Source: Cytobacillus firmus DS1
GTDB taxonomy: Bacteria; Bacillota; Bacilli; Bacillales; Cytobacillaceae
Reading direction: 5' to 3'
Assembly: GCF_000565285.1 (NCBI RefSeq)
Contig: NZ_APVL01000002.1
Coordinates: 62,001-126,000, forward strand
Length of the DNA: 64,000 nucleotides
The translations under genes were made by a program, and so were the position numbers. Every line of letters starts with the position of its first letter. The stretch's first letter is position 1. The notes under the pieces were generated by a model. The model saw nothing but the letters and a program-made list of their open reading frames with translations, did no database searches and was not told the origin of the DNA. Below, in pieces: positions 42,192 to 51,464 of this stretch.

Positions 42192-43706
42192 TTGAACATT
42201 TCAATTTTAGGTATACAGGATGAACGGTTCCATCGGCCGCTCCGGCTGATCGGGAACCTTTTTTTTGAAGAATGTGAAGTGGTGCTGGGTGAGAATACTG
42301 CAGCAGATCTGAGCATTTCTTTTCAGATTGAGCAAGGAGAACGCATTAAAGCCGCTGCAGAGCTTACTGATAAAAACAGCAGGAACTTTACAGCCAATTT
42401 TGAAAAGGAATTCGTTCAGGCTGAGTCAGAAAAAGAGAATTTTAAACAAGTGAAGAATGCAGTATCACATGTATATCTGACTGTTTTGCAGGACTGGACG
42501 GGCATTACCCAGAAGTGGGGAATTCTTACAGGGGTACGACCTACAAAATTGCTTCACCGTGCCATGCAGAATCAGACACCTCTCCAGGAAGCTCATCAGC
42601 AGCTGAAGGAAGAGTACTTAATTACAGATGAAAAAATTCAGCTCATGCAGAATATAATAGACAGGCAGCTTGCTGTCGTACCGGATCTTTATGACTTGAA
42701 AAATGAAGTCAGCATATATATTGGCATTCCATTCTGCCCGACAAAGTGCGCGTATTGTACTTTTCCTGCATATGCGATTAATGGCAGGCAGGGTTCAGTT
42801 AACTCATTTCTTGGCGGCCTTCATTTCGAAATGCGCAAAATTGGTGATTGGCTGAAAGAAAATAATGTGAAAATCACCACTGTCTATTATGGCGGAGGGA
42901 CTCCGACAAGCATTACGGCAGAAGAGATGGATATGCTTTATGAGGAAATGTATGACTCTTTTCCCGATGTAGAAAACATACGGGAGGTCACTGTGGAAGC
43001 CGGCCGCCCGGATACAATCACACCTGAAAAGCTTGAAGTGCTGAAAAAATGGAATATTGACCGAATCAGCATCAATCCTCAGTCCTATATTCAGGAGACC
43101 CTTAAAGCCATTGGCCGCCACCATACAGTGGAAGAAACCGTGGATAAGTTCCATCTGGCCCGCAATATGGGGATGAACAACATCAATATGGATCTGATTA
43201 TTGGGCTTCCTGGAGAAGGTGTTCCGGAATTTTCGCATACTTTGGAAGAAACTGAGAAATTAATGCCGGAATCCCTGACAGTTCATACTTTATCCTTTAA
43301 ACGAGCTTCGGAAATGACGAAGAACAAGCAAAAATATAAAGTTGCCGAGCGGGAAGAAATTGAAAAAATGATGGACATGGCTGATGATTGGACAAAAAAG
43401 CATAATTACCATCCTTATTATCTTTACCGTCAGAAAAATATTCTCGGCAATCTTGAAAATGTCGGCTATGCCCTTCCGAATCAGGAGAGCATCTATAACA
43501 TCATGATTATGGAAGAACAGCAGACAATCATCGGGCTTGGATGCGGTGCCTCCAGTAAGTTCATTGATCCTCAGACAGGGAAAATCACTCATTTTGCAAA
43601 CCCGAAGGATCCTAAATCGTATAATGACAGTTTTGAGCATTATACAAACGAGAAATTGAAAATATTAAGAGAGCTATTTAATAAACACGAATCCCTTGCC
43701 GAATAG
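42192..43706 (+). CDS. hemZ: HemZ, radical-SAM coproporphyrinogen III oxidase-like protein
   Basis: A 504-residue radical SAM protein. The [4Fe-4S] motif is in PFCPTKCAYCTF (about residue 180), followed by YYGGGTPTS and the HemN-like glycine region; a C-terminal HemN-type part ends the protein. About 170 N-terminal residues precede the SAM domain, as in B. subtilis HemZ. Start TTG at 42192 has AAAAAGGTGATC just upstream; a 22-codon in-frame extension lacks a site. Anaerobic haem synthesis or a related porphyrin reaction is likely by family. Confidence 0.93.
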   Translation: MNISILGIQDERFHRPLRLIGNLFFEECEVVLGENTAADLSISFQIEQGERIKAAAELTDKNSRNFTANFEKEFVQAESEKENFKQVKNAVSHVYLTVLQDWTGITQKWGILTGVRPTKLLHRAMQNQTPLQEAHQQLKEEYLITDEKIQLMQNIIDRQLAVVPDLYDLKNEVSIYIGIPFCPTKCAYCTFPAYAINGRQGSVNSFLGGLHFEMRKIGDWLKENNVKITTVYYGGGTPTSITAEEMDMLYEEMYDSFPDVENIREVTVEAGRPDTITPEKLEVLKKWNIDRISINPQSYIQETLKAIGRHHTVEETVDKFHLARNMGMNNINMDLIIGLPGEGVPEFSHTLEETEKLMPESLTVHTLSFKRASEMTKNKQKYKVAEREEIEKMMDMADDWTKKHNYHPYYLYRQKNILGNLENVGYALPNQESIYNIMIMEEQQTIIGLGCGASSKFIDPQTGKITHFANPKDPKSYNDSFEHYTNEKLKILRELFNKHESLAE

Positions 43707-43850
43707 GCGGGGATTTTTCCAGTGAAAATATTTTAGAAAATTGAGAAAAATATTAAAGGAATTTCTGAAAATAAAGAGAATGAAATAGGTAAAAGATCAT
43801 AGAACTCTATGATTCTAAATGTAAGCGTTTTCTAAAAAGGGGGAATTGTA

Positions 43851-45476
43851 ATGATGATGCAGACACCTTTGACTATGACGCAAATGATCAAGCGGGCAGA
43901 AAAGTATTTTCCAAAGAAAACGGTCGTTTCAAGAACGTCCGGCGGAATTCAGAGATTTACATATAAGGAGATTGCAGAACGGACCAGGAAGCTGGCAGAA
44001 AGCCTGCAAAAGCTGGGAGTTGATAGAGGAGATAAGGTCGGAACACTGGCATGGAACCATCATCGCCACCTGGAAGCTTATTTTGCCATACCATGCAGCG
44101 GAGCCGTTCTCCACACGATTAATATCCGACTGTCACCTCAGCATATTACATATATTATTAATCATGCAGAAGATAAAGTGCTGCTGATCGATCCTGACAT
44201 TGTACCGCTAATTGAGAAGGTTAAGGATGAATTGAAGACGGTCAAGGCGTTCATTATTATGACTGATGAAGATGAATTGCCTGAGACTTCACTTGCCCCG
44301 GTGTATCACTATGAAACCCTTATCAATGAAGCAAGCGGTGCCTATGAATATCCTGATGATCTGGATGAAAATTCAGCAGCGGGAATGTGCTATACCTCAG
44401 CAACCACAGGCAACCCTAAAGGTGTCGTCTATTCCCACAGGGGCATTGTCCTTCACAGTATGGCACTGGGAATGGCAGACAGTGCAGCGGTAAGCGAGAA
44501 AGATATCGCCCTTCCGGTAGTGCCGATGTTCCATGTAAATGCATGGGGACTTCCTTTTGCTGCTGTCTGGTTTGGAACGACTCTTGTGCTGCCGGGACCA
44601 TATTTTACACCTAAACTTCTGGCTGAACTTATCCAATCAGAAAAAGTCACCATAACAGCCGGAGTGCCGACAATCTGGCTCGGACTATTAAAAGAACTTG
44701 ATGAAAATAAATATGACATGAGCTCACTCCGGTCGGTTCTGTGTGGAGGTTCAGCAGCGCCAAAAGGCATGATTAAAGCCTTCGAGCAAAAGCACAAAAT
44801 TCCATTCATGCATGCCTACGGAATGACTGAAACAAGCCCGCTTGTTGTAATTTCGACTTTAAAAAGCTATCAGGAAGAGCTTTCAGCCGAAGAGAAGCTG
44901 GACATAAAAGCAAAACAGGGCATCCTTGTACCCGGGCTGGAAATGAAGATTGCCGGCAAGGATGGCGAAGCAGCATGGGACGGAAAGGAAATGGGGGAAC
45001 TCGCCATAAGAGGGCCGTGGATTGCTTCTGAATATTATAAAGATGAGCGGACCAACGAGGCATTCCGTGATGGCTGGCTCTATACGGGAGATGTCGTAAC
45101 CATCGATGAAGAAGGATTCATGAAAATCGTTGACAGGACAAAAGATTTAATCAAAAGCGGAGGGGAGTGGATTTCTTCCGTTGATATCGAAAATGCCATA
45201 ATGGCTCATGAGTCGGTATTTGAGGCAGCGGTAGTTGCTGTCCCGCATGAGCAATGGCAGGAGAGACCGGTCGCATGCGTTGTTCTGAAAGAGCCATTTA
45301 AAGGGCAGACCACAAAAGAAGAGCTTTATGAATTCCTGAAACCGCAATTTGCAAAATGGTGGCTTCCGGATGAAATACTTTTCTTTGAGGAAATACCAAA
45401 AACCTCTGTAGGGAAATTCCTCAAAATGGCTTTAAGAGATCAGGTCCAAAAAGAATATACAGGTCATGCAAAGTAA
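43851..45476 (+). CDS. AMP-forming fatty acyl-CoA synthetase
   Basis: A 541-residue adenylate-forming ligase: P-loop YTSATTGNPKGVVYSH (about 183), AYGMTETSP (about 323), DGWLYTGDV and the C-terminal catalytic Lys in GKFLKMAL. Activates a fatty acid with ATP and CoA. Downstream is an enoyl-CoA hydratase, fitting beta-oxidation of medium- or long-chain acids. GGGGGAATTGTA lies before the ATG triplet at 43851. Chain-length preference cannot be read. Confidence 0.92.
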   Translation: MMMQTPLTMTQMIKRAEKYFPKKTVVSRTSGGIQRFTYKEIAERTRKLAESLQKLGVDRGDKVGTLAWNHHRHLEAYFAIPCSGAVLHTINIRLSPQHITYIINHAEDKVLLIDPDIVPLIEKVKDELKTVKAFIIMTDEDELPETSLAPVYHYETLINEASGAYEYPDDLDENSAAGMCYTSATTGNPKGVVYSHRGIVLHSMALGMADSAAVSEKDIALPVVPMFHVNAWGLPFAAVWFGTTLVLPGPYFTPKLLAELIQSEKVTITAGVPTIWLGLLKELDENKYDMSSLRSVLCGGSAAPKGMIKAFEQKHKIPFMHAYGMTETSPLVVISTLKSYQEELSAEEKLDIKAKQGILVPGLEMKIAGKDGEAAWDGKEMGELAIRGPWIASEYYKDERTNEAFRDGWLYTGDVVTIDEEGFMKIVDRTKDLIKSGGEWISSVDIENAIMAHESVFEAAVVAVPHEQWQERPVACVVLKEPFKGQTTKEELYEFLKPQFAKWWLPDEILFFEEIPKTSVGKFLKMALRDQVQKEYTGHAK

Positions 45477-45489
45477 ATAAAGGCCAAGT

Positions 45490-45513
45490 ACAGCATCCTT
45501 CGGTGGATGCTGT
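45490..45513 (+). terminator. Terminator of the acyl-CoA synthetase gene
   Basis: ACAGCATCC/GGATGCTGT 9-bp stem, loop TTCGGT, TTTTTT tail. Confidence 0.9.
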
Positions 45514-45726
45514 TTTTTAAGGTGTAAAGTTTTTTCAGAAAGAGCGAATTCAACAAGCAGAGTCCAAGCGTGTGATAAATACCGCCATTATCTTTCACCC
45601 ATACAAGTATGAATTATTGAGGGGATAACGGATAAGTGACAAAATTATAAATTTTTTGACAAAACACTTTTTAAATATAATAATACTCTTTATAATAAAA
45701 GAAGCTTATTAAGGAGGAGAAGTATT

Positions 45727-46518
45727 TTGACAACAGATTTTGTAACTGATACTGTCAGCGTGCAGCTTGATGGTCGAGTGGCCACGGTTGAGATGAACAG
45801 GCCAGAATCATTGAATGCATTGAATGTGGAAATGCTGAAAGGGCTCTTGACTGCCATGAAAGATATTGGCCAAATGGACGAGATCGATATTGTTGTATTG
45901 AAAGGAAGGGGCCGAGCATTTTCATCAGGAGGGGATATTAAAACAATGCTTTTGGAAACAAATGAAAGCGATTTCCCGGATGTGATGGATTGCATCAGCG
46001 AGCTGGCTGTAACTCTTTATAGCATGCCGAAGCTGACCATAAGTGCTGTCACAGGGGCAGCGGCCGGTTTGGGTCTAAGCCTGGCCCTTGCCACTGATTA
46101 TACATTGGCAGACAAGGACAGCAAGCTTGCCATGAATTTTATTGGAATCGGATTAATTCCTGACGGAGGGGCTCACTTCTTCCTGCAGCAGCGCATTGGC
46201 GAAGATAAAGCGAAGCATTTAATCTGGGAAGGAAAAGTGCTGACTGCTGATGAAGCTCTGCGAATGGGGCTGATTCACGAAATAGCAGGAGCTGATTTAC
46301 GTACAGCAGTTGAAGCAAAATTGAACCAATGGCTGAAGAGCCCGACAGAAGCAATGATTAAGACAAAGAAAATCCTTGCAGATAAAAATCGGCCGCTCCT
46401 CCTGAAAGTGCTTGAACTCGAAAAGCTTGGCCAGCATAAAATGCGGCAAACAGAAGATCACAAAGAAGGAATCCAGGCCTTTATTGAAAAAAGGAAGCCT
46501 GTGTTTAAGGGGAAATAA
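45727..46518 (+). CDS. yhaR: Enoyl-CoA hydratase/isomerase YhaR
   Basis: A 263-residue crotonase-fold protein (B. subtilis YhaR 255): RPESLNALNVEM, GRGRAFSSGGDIKTM (oxyanion hole), GAAAGLGLSLALATDY, GLIPDGGAHFFL. The residue following GLIPD in hydratases is often Glu or Asp; here Gly-Gly, so the exact reaction (hydratase, isomerase or paaG-type) stays open. TTG start with AAGGAGGAG upstream. Confidence 0.9.
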   Translation: MTTDFVTDTVSVQLDGRVATVEMNRPESLNALNVEMLKGLLTAMKDIGQMDEIDIVVLKGRGRAFSSGGDIKTMLLETNESDFPDVMDCISELAVTLYSMPKLTISAVTGAAAGLGLSLALATDYTLADKDSKLAMNFIGIGLIPDGGAHFFLQQRIGEDKAKHLIWEGKVLTADEALRMGLIHEIAGADLRTAVEAKLNQWLKSPTEAMIKTKKILADKNRPLLLKVLELEKLGQHKMRQTEDHKEGIQAFIEKRKPVFKGK

Positions 46519-46531
46519 GGATCCACAAAAG

Positions 46532-46560
46532 AAAAGCAAAGAGCTGAGCCCTTTGCTTTT
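46532..46560. terminator. Bidirectional terminator between yhaR and yhzD
   Basis: AAAAGCAAAG/CTTTGCTTTT 10-bp stem, 9-nt loop, between convergent stops. Confidence 0.85.
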
Positions 46561-46563
46561 TTC

Positions 46564-46749
46564 CTATCTATGAAACAAAATCAGCTTGCCCGCAGGAGAA
46601 GTGCAGCGATGAGTTTTTTCATCAAGCCCTTTTTCCTTAAGGAGCTTTTCTCCTACACTCTTAGCTTCGTCATCAGAAGCAGCCTGGAATGCTTCATCCA
46701 GTATCTTTTCCCCGTCCTGTTCAAATGCAGTAAGCTTATAAGTCTTCAT
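46564..46749 (-). CDS. yhzD: YhzD-like small protein
   Basis: A 61-residue protein (MKTYKLTAFEQDGEKILDEAF and TSPAGKLILFHR), the length and pattern of the YhzD family, and located beside yhaR as in B. subtilis. GAGGGTGTCTTATA precedes the ATG. The fold looks like a small alpha/beta unit; function unknown. Confidence 0.8.
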   Translation of the reverse strand: MKTYKLTAFEQDGEKILDEAFQAASDDEAKSVGEKLLKEKGLDEKTHRCTSPAGKLILFHR

Positions 46750-46929
46750 TATAAGACACCCTCTTATTATAAAATTCAGATAGTTACTATTATTCTTACA
46801 TAATTTCTTTAAATGTGCAAAATATTTATTTATGAGAAATCCAGTAAATTAACATACAAAATATTTTAAATCAGGGAACTTTTTGCCTACTCTGTACGTA
46901 TTGCTAAATAGGAAAAGGAGGAATTCGAT

Positions 46930-47829
46930 ATGGCTTTAGAGCTTAAAAATGTAACAAAGCGTTTTGGTGCGTTTACGGCAGTGGACGATTTGTCACTTTC
47001 TATTCCCGAAAGTGAGATGTTTGGATTCCTGGGGGCGAATGGCGCCGGTAAAACGACTACCTTCCGAATGATTCTGGGACTATTGGATCCCAGCGGAGGA
47101 AAGATTACCTGGAATGGAAATCCCATCGATTATTCAACCAGTCCGCTGATAGGCTACCTTCCTGAAGAAAGGGGCTTATATCCAAAGCTGAAGGTCAAGG
47201 ATCAGGTTATCTATTTAGCTAAACTGAGAGGAATGGCAAAGCAGGACTGTTTAAAGGAATTAACTTATTGGCTTGAACGATTCAAAGTACCTGAATACGC
47301 CAATAAAAAAATTGAAGAGCTTTCAAAGGGAAACCAGCAGAAAATCCAATTTATTACTGCAGTTATACATAAGCCAAAGCTTTTAATTCTGGATGAACCA
47401 TTCAGCGGACTGGATCCGGTTAATGTGGAACTGCTGAAGGATGCTGTTATGGAGTTAAAGGATAACGGGACAACGATTGTTTTTTCCTCACATAGGATGG
47501 AGCATGTAGAAGAGCTTTGTGAGCACTTATGCATCATGCAAAAAGGGCAGCCGGTTGTCCACGGGTCTTTAAAAGAAATTAAACGTTCCTTTGGCAGAAA
47601 AAATCTAATTATCCATGCAGATTATGATTTAAGCTTTTTGAAGGATATCAGGGGAGTGGTGAAAGCCAGACAGACAGCTGAGGGGATTCAGCTGCAGATT
47701 TCTGGTGAAGATGCCGCTGAATCCATTTTCAGAGAGGTTGCAGTGAAGGGATTTGTCCGTAAATTTGTTTTGGAAGAGCCATCTCTGAATGATATTTTTA
47801 TAGAAAAGGCTGGTGCTTCCTATGAATAA
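46930..47829 (+). CDS. yhaQ: ABC transporter ATPase YhaQ (NatA-like)
   Basis: A 299-residue ATPase: Walker A GANGAGKTT, signature LSKGNQQK, Walker B LLILDEPFSGLD, H-loop SSHRMEH, with a DUF4162-type C-terminal part typical of NatA-like exporters. Pairs with YhaP, whose gene starts inside its end (8-nt overlap). NatAB systems export Na+; YhaQP may export Na+ or a drug. AAAAGGAGG lies before the ATG. Confidence 0.92.
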   Translation: MALELKNVTKRFGAFTAVDDLSLSIPESEMFGFLGANGAGKTTTFRMILGLLDPSGGKITWNGNPIDYSTSPLIGYLPEERGLYPKLKVKDQVIYLAKLRGMAKQDCLKELTYWLERFKVPEYANKKIEELSKGNQQKIQFITAVIHKPKLLILDEPFSGLDPVNVELLKDAVMELKDNGTTIVFSSHRMEHVEELCEHLCIMQKGQPVVHGSLKEIKRSFGRKNLIIHADYDLSFLKDIRGVVKARQTAEGIQLQISGEDAAESIFREVAVKGFVRKFVLEEPSLNDIFIEKAGASYE

Positions 47830-49072
47830 CTTTATGACGATTCTTCTTCATACTTATTTAAGCAAGCTGAAGACCAAGTCATTTATTGTTACGACTCTCA
47901 TTACTGTGGTGATAGTTGCAGGGCTTGCCAACTTATCAGGTATTATTGATTATTTCGATAAGGATGATGAAGAACGAATTGCAGTAATCGATGAGACAGG
48001 TGTGCTGTTAGCTCCTCTTCAGGAACAAATGGATGCCCTAAATAACAATATATCTTTAATTGCCTACAATGGTTCAGAGGCAGAAGGAGAAAATGCTGTT
48101 AAGGATGAAGAGTATAAAGGACTTTTACTGTTATCCTTTACTGAAGAAGAGCTGCCTGAAGCAGCCTATAAAGCAAGAAGCATAGCCGATTCAGCTATCT
48201 CTTCCGAATTGCAGGGCGGGCTGCAGCAGCTGAAAACGCAAATGGCCGCCACACAAATAAACCTTAGCCCGGAGCAATTAAGCAAACTATATGAGCCGGT
48301 GCCTTTTGATAAGACAGCTCTTGAAGAAAATGCTAAAACAGAAGAGGAACTGAATCAGGCAAGAGGACTTGTTTATGTTCTGTTATTCATCATTTATTTT
48401 GCAGTCATCTTATACGCTAATATGATTGCCATGGAGGTAGCGACAGAAAAGTCTTCCCGTGTCATGGAAATTTTGATATCCAGTGTCTCACCAATCAAGC
48501 AGATGTTCGCAAAAATATTGGGAATCGGGCTGCTTAGCCTGACGCAAATGGCGTTCATACTATTAGTTGGTTATTTTTCAGTCAAACAAAATCTTGATAC
48601 GATGGAAGGCGGCTTTTTTGAATTCTTTGGATTTGGAAACATTCCGGCTTCGACTATCGCGTATGCACTCATCTTTTTCATTCTTGGATATTTCCTTTAC
48701 GCCACACTGGCGGCTTTTCTTGGTTCGCTGGTAAGCAGGATCGAAGATATCCAGCAGATGATTACTCCGATGACCATGATGGTTGTGGCAGGTTTTATGA
48801 TTGCTATGTTTGGCTTAAGCCAGCCGGAAGCTTCCTTTGTAACTATTACGTCTTTTATTCCATTCTTCACTCCGATGCTCATGTTCATGAGAGTGGGGAT
48901 GCTGTCACTGCCGGTATGGGAGCCAATTCTCGGGATCGTGATCCTTCTCGTTTCCATTATACTGCTCGCTGTCTTTGGAGCGAGAGTATACAGGGGCGGA
49001 GTATTGATGTATGGCAAATCCAATTCGTTTAAAGATATTAAAAAAGCACTACAGCTTACTAAAAACGAATAA
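47822..49072 (+). CDS. yhaP: ABC transporter permease YhaP (NatB-like)
   Basis: A 416-residue permease of the ABC2 type: TM1 near 20, a large extracytoplasmic domain (about 40-185) and five or six TM segments (190-400), with the NatB-type RVMEILISSVSPIKQMFAKI coupling helix. Works with YhaQ. The start at 47822 (MNNFMTILL) fits the overlap with yhaQ; a TTG at 47813 is less likely. Confidence 0.9.
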   Translation: MNNFMTILLHTYLSKLKTKSFIVTTLITVVIVAGLANLSGIIDYFDKDDEERIAVIDETGVLLAPLQEQMDALNNNISLIAYNGSEAEGENAVKDEEYKGLLLLSFTEEELPEAAYKARSIADSAISSELQGGLQQLKTQMAATQINLSPEQLSKLYEPVPFDKTALEENAKTEEELNQARGLVYVLLFIIYFAVILYANMIAMEVATEKSSRVMEILISSVSPIKQMFAKILGIGLLSLTQMAFILLVGYFSVKQNLDTMEGGFFEFFGFGNIPASTIAYALIFFILGYFLYATLAAFLGSLVSRIEDIQQMITPMTMMVVAGFMIAMFGLSQPEASFVTITSFIPFFTPMLMFMRVGMLSLPVWEPILGIVILLVSIILLAVFGARVYRGGVLMYGKSNSFKDIKKALQLTKNE

Positions 49073-49076
49073 TATG

Positions 49077-49109
49077 AAAAAGCTCCGTCTTTAAGAAACG
49101 GAGCTTTTT
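49077..49109 (+). terminator. Terminator of yhaQP
   Basis: AAAAAGCTCCGT/ACGGAGCTTTTT 12-bp stem with a 9-nt loop; followed by repeat R2. Confidence 0.9.
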
Positions 49110-49125
49110 CAATGAAATTCTTTAT

Positions 49126-49384
49126 CGCAGTCTAACGGGCAGTAAGACCCCCACTTCAAGACTCAGAGGAATTAAAGGAGGATAAGTGGGGGTCAAACTG
49201 CCCGTAAAGGCCCGATTGGTGAGATACAGCGAAACTTGCCGACGCGCAGGCAAAGGCTTAGTTGAACCAATCGGGTTCGTACTGTCGATTGATCGAAGCG
49301 CTAGCGGAGATCTTAGCGACACTAGAACGCGACTAACAATCAGTGGGGATAAGAAAAACACCAACTGATTGAAGTTTCACTTTA
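49126..49384. repeat. Dispersed repeat family R, copy 2
   Basis: 259 bp: GCAGTCTAACGGGCAGTAAGAC, CCCCCACTT/AAGTGGGGGT hairpin, GTCAAACTGCCCG, then a cassette with CCCGATTGGT/ACCAATCGGG and GTGTCG-type arms, and the end GAAGTTTCACTTTA. More than 90% identical by eye to copy R3. Its last bases give the stop codon of the LysE gene. Confidence 0.88.
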
Positions 49385-50014
49385 TGCAAATAATGCTTTT
49401 AGTCCTTCGAATGCAAAATAAGCCCCAAATCCAATCAGCGATAATCCTGAAAAAATTGATATCATGATGATCCCTTTGGAGGTAAGGAATCGGCGAAACC
49501 CTGTGGTCAATCCTGCGACAAATATATCCCATAGCATGAGTCCCAGAAAAATCATGGTACTATATAAAAAGAGTTCTGTTTTTCCATAGGATGCGGCTGT
49601 TTTTGCAAGGACAGATCCGTAAATGCCCAGCCAGAACAGAATGGAAAGAGGACTGGAAATGGACATAATAAATCCGGAGAAAAAGCATTTAAACAATGAA
49701 TCCTGGCTGCGCACATAGCTTATGGAAATTTTATTGGCATTTACAATACTTTCGATCCCTGTATATAAAAGAATAAATCCTCCAAAAAGCCACAAAAAGA
49801 TCTGTACGAAAGGAGTATCCAAAAAATGGACAAGCCCAAGGTATACAACAAGCATATAAAAGGCATCAGCAAACATGGAGCCAACTCCAACAATCCAGGC
49901 ATGCCAAAATCCATTTTTTATCCCCTTTTCAAGCCTGACAGCATTTACCGGCCCAATTGGAGCTGCCAAAGATAGTCCGAGAAACACATAACTTAAATAA
50001 ATTCCAATTCCCAA
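49382..50014 (-). CDS. LysE-family amino-acid exporter
   Basis: A 210-residue membrane protein with about six TM segments and the LysE signature GLSLAAPIGPVNAVRLEKGIKNG and VGSMFADAFYM near the N-terminus. Exports amino acids or related metabolites; the substrate is unknown. TTG start at 50014 follows GGCGGAGTGG; an in-frame ATG at 50095 would add a charged tail before TM1 that is unlike the family. Ends within repeat R2. Confidence 0.88.
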   Translation of the reverse strand: MGIGIYLSYVFLGLSLAAPIGPVNAVRLEKGIKNGFWHAWIVGVGSMFADAFYMLVVYLGLVHFLDTPFVQIFLWLFGGFILLYTGIESIVNANKISISYVRSQDSLFKCFFSGFIMSISSPLSILFWLGIYGSVLAKTAASYGKTELFLYSTMIFLGLMLWDIFVAGLTTGFRRFLTSKGIIMISIFSGLSLIGFGAYFAFEGLKALFA

Positions 50015-50220
50015 TATACCACTCCGCCCTTTAAATTTTCCCTGAATCTCTAAGCCGATCCTCGGGGAAAGAGTCTTGTACATTTTTATGCACAAGCTTC
50101 CCGGTCTAAAACCAATTAAGAAAACTCTGGAAAGAAATATCTTATATCAATACAAATAGGAACGTGCATTCGCTTTTTATATGAGGTAAAATGAAAGAAA
50201 AGGAATGAAAGGAAGTTTAC

Positions 50221-51441
50221 ATGAAAAGGGTTACGTTTATTCACGCTGCTGATTTGCACCTGGATAGTCCAATGTCCGGTTTGAAGCATTTGCCTCCGGC
50301 CATTTTCAAAAAGCTTCAGGAAAGTACTTTCGATGCATTTACTAAAATAATTGACTTAGCCATTTTCCATTCTGTGGATTTTGTCATCTTAGCCGGGGAT
50401 TTATTTGACGTTGAAGACAGGAGCATAAAAGCACAAACCCGTTTTCGGAAGGAGATGGAGCGGCTGGCTGAATGCGGGATTGCTGTTTATGCAGTCCATG
50501 GTAATCATGACCATATGGATGGCCGATGGGCCCATTTGCCAATGCCGAAGAATGTCCATATTTTTTCCCATGAGGTTGAAGCAGTGAAGCATACTGCTGA
50601 AAATGGCACATCTGTTCATCTTTATGGTTTCAGCTACCCTAAGAGACATGTGCTGGAAAGGATGATCGATCAATATAGCAGGGAAGATGGAGCTGATCTG
50701 CATATTGGAATACTTCATGGCTCTTTTGAAGGCAGCAGTGATCATGATCCATATGCGCCGTTCCGAATAAATGATCTGCTGGGAAAAGGATTTGATTATT
50801 GGGCTCTCGGACATATACATAAACGGGAGGTCATCATTTCTGAGCCACCCGTCATTTACCCCGGTAATATACAGGGAAGAAACCGGAAAGAAACCGGTCC
50901 GAAAGGATGCTATTTAGTTGAACTTGATCGTTTTGGTGCAAAGACGGAGTTTCTGGAGGCTGCTCCTGTTATCTGGGAAAATGCAGAGATAGATGCTTCC
51001 GGATTGAAGAACTATCAGGATGTATATGAGATTTGCTTAAATTTGATGGAAGAAAAGCGCCAAAACAGGCGGGGAACAGTCCTGAATCTGACTCTTGCCA
51101 ATGCAGGCATGCCTGATCACGAATTAAGAAGCATAACAAATGGTGAGCTCCTCGAAACGCTGCAGGAGGATGAGGCAGATGAGGAATCATTTGTATGGAT
51201 TTCCGGTATCACAGTGAAAGAAAAACGAATGTGGAATAAGGAAAAGCTGGCAAATGAATCAGATTTTTTCAGTGAGCTTTTTAAAACAGCGGATCAGTTT
51301 GCAGAGCGCAGTGAAAGTGCTTTGCCCTTGTATTCACATCCCCTTGCAAGGAGATTTATGGACGAACTCACTAAGGATGAAAAACAGAGAATCGCCGAGG
51401 AAGCCGAAGCACTGCTGGTGGGCCTTTTATATAAAGCTTGA
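50221..51441 (+). CDS. yhaO: YhaO, SbcD/Mre11-like DNA nuclease subunit
   Basis: A 406-residue metallophosphoesterase: HAADLHLDSP (motif 1), LAGDLFDVED (motif 2), VHGNHDHMDG (motif 3) and ALGHIHKRE (metal ligands), then a capping domain. B. subtilis YhaO is 408 residues. With YhaN it resembles the SbcCD/Mre11-Rad50 machine that processes DNA ends. GAAAGGAAGTTTAC precedes the ATG. Its stop lies 23 nt before the yhaN start. Confidence 0.93.
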   Translation: MKRVTFIHAADLHLDSPMSGLKHLPPAIFKKLQESTFDAFTKIIDLAIFHSVDFVILAGDLFDVEDRSIKAQTRFRKEMERLAECGIAVYAVHGNHDHMDGRWAHLPMPKNVHIFSHEVEAVKHTAENGTSVHLYGFSYPKRHVLERMIDQYSREDGADLHIGILHGSFEGSSDHDPYAPFRINDLLGKGFDYWALGHIHKREVIISEPPVIYPGNIQGRNRKETGPKGCYLVELDRFGAKTEFLEAAPVIWENAEIDASGLKNYQDVYEICLNLMEEKRQNRRGTVLNLTLANAGMPDHELRSITNGELLETLQEDEADEESFVWISGITVKEKRMWNKEKLANESDFFSELFKTADQFAERSESALPLYSHPLARRFMDELTKDEKQRIAEEAEALLVGLLYKA

Positions 51442-51464
51442 GGACAATGAATGGAGGTGGACCC

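Noticed and set aside
49122..49368. 60- and 80-residue frames in repeat R2
   Set aside because: They are carried by the repeat only; R3, nearly identical, breaks them by a 1-nt deletion.
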